Source: Acanthochromis polyacanthus
Taxonomy: Eukaryota; Chordata; Actinopteri; Pomacentridae
Assembly: GCF_021347895.1 (NCBI RefSeq)
Contig: NC_067118.1
Location: 34,837,255-34,901,254, forward strand
Direction: 5' to 3'
Length of the DNA: 64,000 bases
A program made the position numbers and the translations under genes. The notes below the pieces were generated by a model. That model worked only from the letters and a program-made list of their open reading frames with translations. It did not search any database and was not told the origin of the DNA. This document shows, piece by piece, positions 1 to 12,400 of this stretch (position 1 is its first letter; the number at the start of each line of letters is the position of its first letter).

Positions 1-695
1 CCCAACCTGGGGTCGGAACTCGGGGAACTCCAAGGATTTACACGACAAATCTTAAAGCTTGTGAGTTAAGGTCAGAAAGAAGGAAAAACATTTCTGAAAC
101 ACTAAATTACGTATATGTTTTATCACTTATCTTCACCTCAAATCTCATCTTTTTGCCAAAAGAGTTTTTGCCTCCTAAGGCCTTCAAAATGATTAATATG
201 AAACCATCTAAAATTAAAAGTTTGTAAGCTGCTCATAGCTCATAGGCATACAGCATGCAACCTGTGGTAAGGAAATGTGATCAGGCATTAGTTGGATATT
301 AGAGGTTAGAAGTAAAAAGTAATATGTTTGTCTCATGTTTGCTTTATTTTCTGCTTTGCATTCTTGTAATACGTTTTCCATATTTTCCTTTCCCACTCCC
401 TGACTGTTCTTTTTTCCTTTTGTCCACACTTCATTTCCTGTATGTTCTTGGCACTAAATGACACATGACTTTTCAGCCCAGTGCCATTAAAAGATAAGAG
501 TGTACAGAGTTTTGCTCCCTCCAGTAACTAACTGCACCTCATTTCAAGTATTAGCATGACTTCATCAACAATGGGGAGGAACCAATCAAGTGAAATCAGC
601 AGCTGATTGTGACTTTATGACTTTGAAAACTTGCCTACATTTGTTTTGATTCTCACATGAGTGAAAACATTGCATTTTGTGTCCCTTTCATCCAG
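1..695 (+). other. wnt5a intron (partial, upstream)
   Basis: Non-coding DNA upstream of the first visible wnt5a exon. No signal-peptide exon, repeat or RNA gene was recognised. It ends with a pyrimidine-rich tract and acceptor at 686-695. Confidence 0.7.
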
Positions 696-943
696 GTCTC
701 TGGCCATGAACCCTTTACTGATCCCTGAGGCCTACATCATCGGTGCACAGCCTCTGTGCAGCCAGCTGGTGGGCCTGTCACAGGGCCAGAAGAAACTATG
801 CCAGCTCTACCAGGACCACATGCAGTACATCGGTGAAGGTGCCAAGACGGGCATCAGAGAGTGTCAGTACCAGTTCAGACACCGGCGCTGGAACTGCAGC
901 ACAGTGGACAACTCCTCCGTTTTTGGACGCGTCATGCAAATAG
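696..943 (+). CDS. wnt5a: wnt5a coding exon, N-terminal Wnt domain
   Basis: The acceptor is ttcatccag at 695 and the donor ATAG|gtaaga follows 943. The exon starts with one base that completes a Trp codon, then reads [20 protein letters not shown] and ends at MQIG. It holds the conserved [12 protein letters not shown] start of the mature Wnt domain, the [11 protein letters not shown] block and two N-glycosylation sequons (NCS, NSS). The in-frame Met at 661 lies in the intron and is not the start. The real start codon is in an upstream exon outside the window. Confidence 0.93.
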
Positions 944-3900
944 GTAAGAAATGGGTAAATGATATAACAAGTGGCATTTATATTAAGAAACATAAACACG
1001 ATGACACAGGTGGTTAATATAGATACAACCACAGATGTGTATTCACAAACATCACCAGACGGACATTTCCCGTACATATTCACCAGGGTTATTTAGAATC
1101 TGTACATTTCTGTTCGTTATTCTCTTTCTCTGACTGACTGACCCTCTTTTTTGTGTGTTTGTGAGACATGTGTGTGTGTGTGTGTGTGTATGTGTGTGAA
1201 ATGTATGAGGCTGCTGATTCTCAGCAGCTGTGTGGAGGGAATAGTTGGTGGGTGAGGTTGCTGGATAAATCACATGTGGCTTTGGCCTGCTAAACCTGCC
1301 CCCGACATGGAGCAGGAGGGAGGCAGAGAATCTGCTTTTCCCCTGATGAATGGGAGACAATCTAACACACACATGCACACAGACACACACTCTGGACTGT
1401 AGTTGCCCTGTATTTACAAGTAATGGGAGTGCAGTGAGTGTGTGGACCGATATATCACCTTGTCAGAGATTACAGTGTCTCTGTGTACGTGCAGTGTATT
1501 GAAAGTTCAAGAGCCTCACAAGCCTTCCCTAAAAGAGAATCCCATTCTTAGAGCCCATAATTTAACATAGTTTCTTCTCGTTTTATTTGCATGTTTGCCT
1601 TCACCTTGAGAGCGAATGTGAAAGTCGTTTACTGTGTATTCATCATCTCTAGGTAAATTCTAATGAGTACAATGTCAGTGTGGTGATGGGACTTCTTGGT
1701 AGCAAAACCTAAATGTACCATATTTAGTACATCTGACAACAGTCTGAGCTTGTGGTGTGCACATTTTCAGAATCTTTCAAATTCCCTTTGAGGATATCTT
1801 GTTCTTATTTCTAATTTCTAAAAGGTCAATTTATCCAAATTAAAGTTAAATAAATAAACAAAACATGAGATGAGTTATTCATTCTGAGATTTATTTTCTC
1901 TCCCCAGCGCAATTAATGGAAATAATTCCGAAATGAATTTAACTTCTGATGCTCACAGCTTTAAAAAAAATACCATTTATTGCACTCAACAGCAATTGTC
2001 TTTCCAGAAATGATGTCCTCATTACTCAGAATAATCTGCCAAACACACTGTCAACAGCTTTCTTGGTGACTTTTCTTCTTTTTTTTCCAGTGAAACCTGA
2101 TCAAACCGAAGTTTGCACATGAATACAGAGTAAACAGGACATTGTTTTTGGAAAGAGAGGCTGTCTGTGAATGTTTAAATATAATGTTGTGAGCACCAAA
2201 AATTACATTTCCTTTGCTTGCATGTAGTGACAGAAATCTCGGAGGCAAATATCCCAAAACACTGCACAGACTGAAACTATCTGGATGGACAGATACCACT
2301 TGGGTTTTTGTGCTTTTGTTTAGTCACACCAACTATTTAATGCGCTGTACTTGTGTATGTACCATGTGTGCATCTACACTATTCCTGGCGATTCAGCCTT
2401 TCTGTGTCTCTGGCGCTGCCGACTCCCTCTCCACAGATCAGTCTTCATAGAAATCTCATCAGCAGTCGTTCTGCCATTCCTCTTCTCCCTCCCCAACAGT
2501 GATTCCATCTCGGTCCACCCTGGGCCAAGTAAACATGTCCTCCCCTCTACGGTTGTCCATATGAAAGTCTGTCTTACTCTCTGTCTGCTGGCTTAGGACA
2601 CTGCTGGTGATTTAAAAGCTGAACTCCAGGGGGTGGTGGCGTGGCTGGGTTGAGAATCTCCCCTGCCTGCCTCGGCTAGCTCCAGGGTGGGGTACGTTAG
2701 AAGTGAGGCAGCAGTGTGGGAGATGACAGTTTGTCTGTCTGCAGGTCCACTATTAGGCCGATATCCTCAGGCTGGATTAAAAGTTGCTCTGAACTAATAA
2801 ATCCCCTGCTCTCTCTGATCAGTTCTGCTCCTGCCAAACTTTCCCACCTGGACATCTTTCAGACTTTCCAAAAGTTTTCTTTATACATCTTTTTTCCTGC
2901 ATTGTCTTTTTCTGCCTTTATGTGTATGTGTGTGTGTGTGTCTACTTTTCCATTTTGTCTCTCTCAACTTATCGTTTCACCCGACTTTTCTTTTGTTTCC
3001 CTCATCTCCTTTTCTCCGTCCATCTGTTATTGTCATTATAGCACACTCTCTAAAGGTTTGGCCCAGCAGGTATATGAGCTGTGCATTTTTATTGTACAGC
3101 AGCACTCGTCTTCAGTGTCAACAAGCAGCCCCGTAGCTTAGTCGTCTGTTTCTTCTTTAGCTGCTTATCTCCTCGTCTTGGATTTCTCCTCTTGTCTGTG
3201 GCTTCGTGGAGTGACAACAAAAACTGCCTATGTGCATTTTTTTGTGCGTGTTTTCTTTAAGCCTCCCAAACTTTTGTCTCTATAGAGGAAATGTTGAGGG
3301 TAGAACCAGTGGGAGTTAATGAGCAGTGGCTCCAGAATCACTCAGTCATGACAGATAAAGTAAAAGAGCCGCTGTCACTTTCAATTTGGGTGAAGTGGCA
3401 GCTGCTTGTTAGGAAGGATCCCCGTCACTGGAGGGCGCTGTCTTCTCTCTGGCCGGAGCCCAACAACAGCAAACCAGATTACGCTGTTGAACATGTTGGT
3501 GATGATGAGCCTGCAGCACTTGACTGAAGTGCTCTGCAATCTTAAGTGTATGTTGAATGCTGTCATATGACATCACATCTCATACCACCGTGCACATTCT
3601 TAAAGCGAAATGACAGTGAGACATATTCAATATGAAATAAACACACATGCTCAGCTTACGAAAAAATGGAAGCACTGGGCGAATATGCCAAGCGATAAAA
3701 CAGCCGCCTTTTATTGTGTCAAATGTGACATAGCGCTCGTGTTTGTGTTTCTGCAGGCAGTCGAGAAACCGCATTCACTTATGCCATCAGCGCAGCAGGG
3801 GTGGTGAACGCGGTGAGCCGTGCCTGCAGAGAAGGGGAGCTTTCCAGCTGTGGGTGCAGTCGTGCCGCTCGCCCCAAAGATCTTCCCCGAGACTGGCTGT

Positions 3901-5116
3901 GGGGCGGCTGTGGAGACAACCTCAACTATGGCTACAGGTTCTCCAAGGAGTTCGTGGACGCACGAGAGAGGGAGAAAAGCTATCCTAAAGGCACATATGA
4001 GAGTGCACGGCTGCTGATGAATCTCCACAATAACGAGGCAGGAAGGAGGGTAAGACACCCAAGTTGTATATGCACACACGCGCACACACACACAGAGATC
4101 AGACAGGAAACAAAAAGACACAGACTGCAGGCTCCTAAATGAGACCAACCAGTGGTAGAAAGAGTGCAAAAGGGGATTTGGAAGTGAGACAATCCAGGTC
4201 AGTCAGACAGGTCTCCACTGATCATCTGTGTTACAGCTCCATCTGCTCTCCCCTCTGAGGCTTTGATCTGTTGGGAGATGGAGTCATTGGAGACAGCACT
4301 GGGGTTTCTTTTCCTTTCCAAACATCTTGAAACCACCTCAAAGGAAATGTAATGCCAGATATCTGTTGCCAGGCTGTACTCTTTCAAGTAGGACAAATGA
4401 GTGGACAACATTTGATTTCATGCGCCACTGCAGACATGGACAGGATCATTCTGTCCTCTACAGCAAAGTGGCGCCTTATGAGATCATGAGCAGCACATTA
4501 TGCAAATATTTACACAGACAGGACAATTTTGCAATGCGAAACATGTGTCACTTGGGCACGGTATTGTTTCTGCAGTTTTCCAGAGAAGGCTAATCCCTTT
4601 TGCAAATTCTTCATCTCTTTATTAAACCGTCTATTTCATTTCTCTCTTCTCTTTAAGACGGTGTCAGACCTTGCCCACGTGTCCTGCAAGTGCCACGGGG
4701 TGTCGGGCTCCTGCAGCCTGAAGACCTGCTGGCTGCAGCTGGCTGACTTCCGCAAGGTGGGCGACGCGCTGAAGGAAAAGTACGACAGCGCGGCGGCCAT
4801 GAAACTCAACGCGCGTGGAAAGCTGGTGCAGATGCACAGCAAGTTCAACGCTCCCACGAGCCACGACCTGGTGTACATTGAGTCCAGTCCAGACTACTGC
4901 TTGAAGAACCAAAGCACGGGCTCCCTGGGCACAGTGGGGCGCCTTTGCAACAAGACCTCGGAGGGCATGGATGGGTGTGAGCTGATGTGCTGCGGCAGAG
5001 GTTACGACCAGTACAAGGCCCAAATAGTGGAGCGGTGCCACTGTAAGTTCCACTGGTGCTGCTACGTCAAGTGCAAGCGGTGCACCAAAATTGTAGACCA
5101 GTTCGTCTGCAAGTGA
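696..5116 (+). CDS. wnt5a: Wnt5a, secreted Wnt ligand (partial gene, last three coding exons)
   Basis: Coding exons are 696-943, 3757-4049 and 4658-5116, all with GT/AG borders and matching phases (1, 0). They encode 332 residues plus a first base completing a Trp codon. Human WNT5A has about 333 residues after the equivalent point, so only the signal-peptide part is missing, upstream of the window. Family hallmarks seen: [22 protein letters not shown], the lipidation loop CHGVSGSC and the C-terminal Cys-rich [13 protein letters not shown]. Wnt5a is a secreted, palmitoleoylated glycoprotein that mainly drives non-canonical (Ror/Frizzled, planar polarity, calcium) signalling; this is family knowledge. 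GRGYDQYK and the ending DQFVCK resemble Wnt5a more than Wnt5b (DQYICK). The convergent neighbour cacna2d3 also fits the WNT5A locus. A wnt5b or fish-specific paralogue name is possible but less likely. Confidence 0.93.
944..3756 (+). other. wnt5a intron
   Basis: Intron of 2.8 kb between two wnt5a exons, bounded by gtaaga and ctgcag. It contains short TG microsatellites at about 1169-1190 and 2923-2941. No other gene is recognised. Confidence 0.85.
3757..4049 (+). CDS. wnt5a: wnt5a coding exon, central Wnt domain
   Basis: The acceptor is tttctgcag at 3756 and the donor AGG|gtaaga follows 4049. The exon encodes [20 protein letters not shown] through [11 protein letters not shown]. It carries the Wnt motif [20 protein letters not shown], the [10 protein letters not shown] block and the RF(S)[10 protein letters not shown] helix. 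Phase 1 entry and phase 0 exit agree with both neighbouring exons. Confidence 0.93.
4050..4657 (+). other. wnt5a intron
   Basis: Intron of 608 bp with gtaaga donor and tttaag acceptor. A short CA-rich patch lies at about 4073-4095. Open frames across it are chance read-through from the exons. Confidence 0.85.
4658..5116 (+). CDS. wnt5a: wnt5a terminal coding exon with lipidation site and Cys-rich C-terminus
   Basis: The acceptor is ctctttaag at 4657; translation runs from [14 protein letters not shown] to the TGA at 5114-5116 (152 residues). The Ser codon in CHGVSGSC at 4703-4705 is the position that Porcupine palmitoleoylates in Wnts. Two further N-glycosylation sequons (NQS, NKT) are visible. 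The C-terminal Cys-rich finger [16 protein letters not shown] is complete. The third base of many codons is G or C, unlike the AT-rich flanks, as expected for a real exon. Confidence 0.95.
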   Translation, partial: TVSDLAHVSCKCHGVSGSCSLKTCWLQLADFRKVGDALKEKYDSAAAMKLNARGKLVQMHSKFNAPTSHDLVYIESSPDYCLKNQSTGSLGTVGRLCNKTSEGMDGCELMCCGRGYDQYKAQIVERCHCKFHWCCYVKCKRCTKIVDQFVCK

Positions 5117-6590
5117 GAAGAGGAATGCTGCCTGTGTGTGTTTGCTTGCAGACGATGGGCATACATCTGTGTGTATTCATGAGCAGATGAGCAACGGAGC
5201 TGAACACAGAGAGAGAGAATGGAAGAAAGAAACTATATAAATTATATTTATAGAGTTAAACAATTATGCCATTGCAAAAAGACAGACTTGTTTTTTGTCA
5301 AAAAATCTTATGTCTTCAGAAACTGAGAGTATTCTTAAATATTTATTTTGAGATTGTCAATGTTTTATTTTGGCCATGTCATCACCAGCCAATTTTTAAA
5401 CCCCTCAAGTGCCTAAAACCGCTTGGAAATCTTCCCCTGCCCCACCCTCACCCTCTCTCTCTCTCACTTTTTTTTTTTAAAGTTCTACAAAAGATCATTT
5501 CCTTGTCAGATGGGTCACACTGATCATGAAATTGGACTGTCTTCTGTTTTCTAACGAGTGACATTTGATATTAGTTCCATAGTTGACTCAGAGGTTCTGA
5601 TTTGTTGTTGGAGGATGACTGTGTTGAGAGGAGAACGCCTGCGTGCTGTAGCGTATGGATGTGTTTTCATGGGCCCGGCCCCAGACCAGTCTTCACGTCC
5701 TTACTGAAGTCTAGCTCTCCCTCCTCACCACATGTACAGTAAGGAACACTGTTGGTTTGTACGAGTCTTTGAAGTACAATGGGTACAATAAGAGGGTTAT
5801 TTTGGGGATTGGGCCCTTTATTAAGCTGTCCCAGAAGCCTTAGAGTTCCCCAGGTGCTGCAACAAGCCCTCCACCATTATGCACTTTGATACAGAGGCTT
5901 AAACCTGTCTGTATGTGTCTGTTCAGCTGTTATCAATATATCAATATTATAGCCTACATTTTTTTCCTCCATATTAATTCAGAGTATCCATTTAACATTA
6001 TTCTACAATACTTAACATGGTTTGAATATATATGGGCAATGTTGTGGTTACAGTGGTGAAATATTCTGTGCTCTGTGTATATAGTATTTCTATCCAACCA
6101 ATCAGTAAACTGTATTTATTTTCTTTAACCAGATCGTCCTTTTAAGCTTAAAAACATCATCTCCATAACAGGTCAATATTTAGTCAGACATCCCAGAGTT
6201 TCACGGTCACTTTTGGAAAATTTTTCTCCTCACCAATGCGGCTCTTCACTGTTTTTGTAAAAGGGAAATGCACCTTATTGTTTTGAGACAAATCCTTTCT
6301 TCTCACTTGTGTTTAGCTGTACTGTTACACGCATTCTTATCACAGATGTTCCGATGTCACCACAAATGTTCCAGTACCACTCAGTTAACTGTAACTCACT
6401 ATCCCTGTGATGATTCTCAATAGAAAAAAACTATTTCTAACAATCCAACTATGTATATTTATAAGCTTCTCTATGAATTTGAGGTTTGTTAAACTTAATG
6501 TGTTATAGCTGATATTTTGTTACTTTTTACAAATTGGCTCAATGCTCTACTTTGTTTCAATAAACATCTAATGTAAAACAAGCAGAGAAG
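5117..6590 (+). other. wnt5a: wnt5a 3' untranslated region
   Basis: The stretch between the wnt5a stop and the first good poly(A) signal is AT-rich, with ATTTA/TATTTAT-type elements (for example near 5245 and 6112) and a Pumilio-type TGTATATA at 6076-6083. No other gene is seen in it. The UTR end is inferred from the AATAAA; length and isoforms are not proven. Confidence 0.6.
6559..6564 (+). promoter_or_regulatory. Candidate poly(A) signal AATAAA for wnt5a
   Basis: A canonical AATAAA lies about 1.44 kb past the wnt5a stop. A GT-rich stretch (gttgtttgtgcg) follows at about 6616 and could be the downstream element, although it is a little far. It is the best signal I saw after the stop. Confidence 0.5.
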
Positions 6591-8757
6591 TATTTACTGA
6601 CAGTATTTATTCAAGTTGTTTGTGCGCATACATGACGGAATAAGTTTCTTTTTCAAATGTGTGTGCCCTTTAACCAGATTTATCTGCCGATCACATTTAA
6701 TAAGCTCTATTACTTTTCTTGTTAATCTGAGTGCATTTCGATGCATTAGCATTCCTTTATTCAGTATGAGCTTCACCCCATGGGCAGTTTTTGTGACAGA
6801 CAATCAAACCCACATTGGATGACAGCTGTTTTAGGCGTGTAGTGCACAAAGACAAGAAGATTTTGCTTGAGAGCTTTGGAAGATGGCCTGAAGATTAGGT
6901 GTCTCTCAGGGGGATGGTTGAGGTTGTATTATAAGTGCTCCTCAACGATCCAGTGACAGTGGATCAGTTAATGGAATGATTAATCATATTTTGTCAGGAG
7001 AGCAAGAAGAGGGGGATTTTCGACGTGGGGAAATTGGGTTGTCTGGAAGACGACTGGGCCTTGTCAGAGACTGCTGGTGCTCCGGAGGAGATGCAGAAAA
7101 CAGGAGAGAAGATTGGGTAATGAGAAATGGGAGATTACATGAGAGCTGAATGAGAGGGAAGTAATGAGGCGAGGGGGCTGAGAGAAGAGAGCCGCGAGGG
7201 AGAGGAGCAGAGAGAAAGCGCTTTAAGGAAAGTGGAGCCGAAGGACTACTATTACAGTGTAAACGCTCCTGACACTGACTAATATTTACACTCGAAAAAT
7301 GATACTGACTTTAGGAGCACGTCCCGTATGTGACCCTGTCAGTTAGCCGTGTGTGTGTGTGTGTCTGTGTCCCATTTGCACAAAGTCCACTACATCATGA
7401 CAAGTGTTTACATTTTTTTTATTGGTGCCATTAAGCAAAAGCAATGGAGGGAGAGATGCAAGGTTAGCATGTCGGGAGACAGACTTAAAAAAATGACTCA
7501 AAGAAGATCAAACCGAGCCAGAGGTTTTCCATATTTTAACCTTCTGTCAGCAGCTAGGTTTATAAGGATATGAAATCACCCTTCAACTTTGGATTTCTTA
7601 TGTACATGAAGGTCAGGTTGTCCTGGACGAGGCTCCCTCAGAATGAGTGACTGACTTCATACCAGCAGGACTTTTCTAACTGTAGCATAAACAGAAATCC
7701 AGGTGCGCGGCTGGCTGATACAGCAGGCAGAGGAAACCTGAAACCCACAGGTGCACAGGTATGACTTAACTGACACACAGATACTTTCAAATGTTCAAAC
7801 AAAATGCTTCGACGTCTAATCTTGGCAGTCCTTTCTCAGCCTTCCCGCTTCTGTGCTTTGACAGCTAATGTGGGTGCATGCATAAACATTTGCACACACA
7901 ATCAAACTTTCATTGCAAGAGCACTTTGTTGCTTCCCATCATGTATTTACAGTAGGTGATGTAGACATCTGCAGCAGATTCATCTATAGTCAATTTCGTA
8001 TTGCTCTCATATTTTTTCCTTTTTTTTCCTCAGAAGAAAACACATGTTTACAGATATATTTTTTCCCCACAAAAGGAATATTGGCGGTTTTATATTTAAT
8101 GATGCTGAAACAGACAGATAACTCATGCATTCTTTTTCTGCGTTAAAGGCTCAGTTGCACCAGTGTGCGTGCGTGTGGGTTTTAGTATTCATGCAAAGGT
8201 GATAATTATGATGATGAAGAGAACTGGCTGGATACAAACTGAGGTTCTCCCAGCTTATCGAGTGGTTTCCCTCTATTCTTCTTCCACTGCATTAAAATTC
8301 CGCGGAGGTTCTTCAGGATGATTACGTGACAAGTTGTGTTTTGCTAAGACAAAGCAGCTGCTTGATGTAAGGCAAACTCCCTCTGCTCAAGCCAGATCTG
8401 CTGACCACAACTTTGTAGATTCCTAAATAGCCTATTTTGTTGATCCTGTTCCTGTGGTGGAGAAGGCTGAACAAATGTTCTTATATAGCTACTATACACC
8501 ATACCGGGCTGCACATATTGATGTAATACATTTACACCACATTTTACCATCTGTGAAACAAAACCTCAGCTTGAACTCTAGCCTGTCCCCCCCCTTCCTT
8601 TTTTTGCCATGCTACTTCTGGTAGTCTGGTGAATTCAGAAGTAGGCTATGCGAGTCTCATTCATATCACTGTATAAAATCATGACTCAAACTGCAATTCA
8701 CAACACCTACAATTCACAAAAAATGCACACATACTTCAAATGCTCTAAAGCCTCGGA

Positions 8758-8789
8758 CCCCCCCCAAAAAAAAAAAAAAAAAAAAAAAA
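8758..8789. repeat. Homopolymer pair C8/A24
   Basis: Eight C followed by 24 A. The A run could be an old retroposon tail, but I see no clear element body beside it. Confidence 0.85.
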
Positions 8790-9400
8790 CACGTGCTGTC
8801 AGTTGAACTATCTGGCAAAGCTCATCTCTGTAGCTTGTTCCATTTCCTGGTTTTTGCTGTAAAACAACAACCAGGCCAAAATAGGAGCACTCCGCAGAAC
8901 TGTATTTAGAGCTATTTGAGACTGTGGTTGTGTGTTTTAGAGAAAGAGGGCAGGGCACCGCTGTGACGTCGCAAACAGTCTGCACTGGATCAGAGAGACA
9001 AGTCGGTGCCACAGAGTTACCGGCTCCCCCCTCACCCCCTGCTCTTACTGCCAGTTCTATCCTCGTGTGCCCCCAGAAACCGCTTGTACCACAAGTTGCT
9101 TCAACGGGGCAGAACTCTGGCTGAAAATAGAAAGGTTGTGCACAGAGGTCACAGTTTCTCAATGTGCATGACTGAGGTTTTTGTGCGCGTACACATGAGC
9201 GTTGAGAGAAATTTAGGGTGAAGGAGGAGCAATCATTATCAGTTCAGTATTACAGGTGACTTTATCTTATATCCAGTTAGGAATTATTCTCATGTCTTAT
9301 AATCATGACTATTAGAGCTTGTAAGTACAGAAGCAGAATAATAGAAGACATCCCAGGATCTAATTGCGATTGGAAAGGTAGACATAGCAGAATAGCTGTT

Positions 9401-9401
9401 T

Positions 9402-9444
<43 letters not shown>
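9401..9444. repeat. (GT)n microsatellite
   Basis: About 22 GT dinucleotides with one early interruption (gtgtat). Confidence 0.95.
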
Positions 9445-9446
<2 letters not shown>

Positions 9447-12400
9447 CAGCACTCAAGTAGTAAAGTACACTGCAGCTCATCTCGTTTTATTGCTCACAGA
9501 TGTGGAAACATATTCACCTTCATATGACAGTAAAGGATTACAATATGTTATTCTGCCTGAAATGTCATGCAGAATAACCACTTTACCAAATGAAGTTTTT
9601 TTTTTTCCTTTATAGAAGCGCTTCAACTGATTTTACAGAACTTTCATGAGAAAGCTAAATAGTTTTTCACTCTGACATTTGATCTGCTGTTCTCATATAT
9701 GCAGTGCGCTGTGTTTCTGTACAGCTCTGCTCTGCTCTCACACAGCTCCATTTTTTGAGTCATACACTTTCCCTGTCACTGCATCTTTGCGTTATGGCTT
9801 CCTCTCAGAGCGCACGCAGTATATTAGGCGATGTTTACAAGCTAGCCTAAAACAAACTTCCTTGTTTATGGTTTGCAATGGGATCTTCTCTTTTTTTGTT
9901 TACTTTGTGGGGATGATGATGACGATGTGTATGTGTGCGCAGCATTACCCCACAGGGAGCTGAGTGCCAGGTCAAAGCCAGTAGCTGAGTGATTCTGTCA
10001 GCCTGCTAAGCCTTTGTGGATTACTCTAAAGTGGGCCCCTGGGGTTGCTCCGACATCACTTTGCAGCTCTGCCCAGTTATGGTTAAAGTGTAGCTCGGGA
10101 GTTATTGAGCTTCCTTTTCCCATCTTCGTCCCAACTGTTTTGTGCTAACTTTACATCTACATCTAACACGTCTCTTCAGACAACTTAGAAGATATGAATG
10201 AACAGACTAAAGAAATATGTGCTATATGACAGAAAACAGTTGAAAAAAACCCCACAGATGTTTGCAACAATGCCAGAGGAAATATTAAAAAGTTAGGGAC
10301 GCTACAAGATAAATACTACTTGATTTTGATCTACATGAGAATATTATCTTTTGTGCAACCAGAATATATCCTTTCATAATGCCTTTATTTTAAATGCATT
10401 ATGAAATTTGAATTCATGAACTTTACCCTCACTGTGAAAATTTTGTAAAGACATACCAAGAAAATGCATCCCTCTTGGATACTGGCACGCAAAACCACAT
10501 TCTACCAATTTCTGCTAAATTCAAGTCCTACAGTGCTGCAGGAGGAGTGAAATATATCACAGAAACAGTGACTGATGTTCCCTTTTTCTGACATATGAAG
10601 TCATCTGTCCATGCATATATTAATAAAGCATATCAGTTAAATCTTGAGGCTGAGGTTTAAGAAGGATCTTGGTGGGTCCTTGGCCAACGGTAGCAATCAG
10701 TCAATTGTAAGGCAGTTCTGACACTTTTACCCGCCCACCCAGATTCTTAAAAAGAATAGAATACCAATAAAAACAATAATACGTCTTTCTAACTGCCATG
10801 GACATGGAGTTGATTAAACAGCATGAGAAAATAAAATATGAATTTTAAATGCTATGAAGTCCTAGAATTATAATGGTAGGTGTGTAGTCGTGGACATGCG
10901 AGTTTTTCAGTGCATGATGGGGAAAGTCTGACAATCCAACTGGATTGAAACACCAAGACGCACACACTGCCCCAAGATTTGTCAAAGCAAAATAAGAAAC
11001 AGACAAACACAATCACTTGCTGTGTTGAAAACAAGCACAGTAAATGGTTCATGTTATTGCTCCAAACGAGCGTGCAGGCTCAGTCATGCTATTGTGAAAC
11101 AGAGAGAACTGTGTCGCTGCCAATTCATTTATTAACTAACAACATTGCAAAAAAATGTCCCCCACGCAGGTCACACAGGATGCACTTGGACGGAGAACTA
11201 GAGAAGAATCGACGCACACACTCATCATAACTTTTACCATGGCAGAAAAAATGTAATAGACCACAGAAAGACATATTTTCCAGCAGCTTTGGCCATCTCT
11301 TTAGCTGATGACTGACACCTGGGCTAGTTAGCGCCCTCATTAAAAAGCACTTAATGAAATAAGGTGTTTAAACAGGGACTTCACACTGAGGTCTTTGTGG
11401 TTAATGAATCAACACGTCGCAGACGGAAAAATGGAATAGTTGGATCTGCAGGTAAAGTCCCGCTAGATCCAATAAACCTAACACCTTTTAAAGGTGAATA
11501 TCCGTCTGTAGGGCCTGTGTCTACTTGTGGAATATTCACATTTCCTATTTTCTTAGAGGGGGGCTCGGAAAGGCCACCTTCTTCCCACATATTGTATGTC
11601 ATGTTTATTTGTCTGATATTGAAAGGACCAAAGCTTTTCTAAAGTGTTGCTGTTACGTTTTAGCAGTAATTACTAAACTAATAAACACTGGAAGGGGAGA
11701 TTATACATTTTTTACCTATGATGATAGTTTGTTTTTCAGATTATCGAAAGAGGAACTGAGCTGATGAGGAATTAATCAGACTTGGTGGATCCAGTAGCCG
11801 CCTAGCCTTACTGACCTCAGAGAAAGATGGATACGCTTTCTCATCACTGCTAATTGCTTCAGTTTAATGAGCTGACAGAGGGCCCACTGAGGAACATTCC
11901 TTTTAATATAGAGCAGAAAGAAAAAAAACTAACACATACATGATAAAGGAAAAGTGAGATAGACAGGGACCAGAATTAAGACAAAGCAAAAAAAATCTGC
12001 CAGAGATATGAGGTGACGCTGCAGTCCAGCGCTTTGGTAAAATCATTTCCTCTCCTAACAGCATCGGGGTCAGACAACGGTTAGCAAAACTATGGCTCTG
12101 ATTAGATCGACATACCACAATTTTCCCCTTCACATTTCATATCACATTCACTGTCAATCAACACATGTATGCTTATCAGTGTTTGTTGTTTTTGAAGCAT
12201 GAATGTAGTTTTATAGTCAAGCAAAATAGTTTGCAACGAATATTGCACAATCTGTTGTTTGTGATTTGTGTAGTTGTGGTGTGAATGAGGGCAAAAATGG
12301 GAGGTTTCTGTACATGTGTGCCTGCATGTAGTTATGTGTTATGAGAAAAAGAGTGAGAAGGAGAGACGGGTTATCCTGTCCATGCAGACGAGTGTTGGCA

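Noticed and set aside
661..1017. ORF starting at 661 as the Wnt5 start codon
   Set aside because: The Met lies in the intron before the acceptor at 695, and the frame runs past the donor at 944; no signal peptide. The true start is upstream of the window.
4529..4657. 5' part of the ORF 4529-5116 as coding sequence
   Set aside because: It is intron read-through; homology to Wnt5 begins exactly after the tttaag acceptor at 4658.
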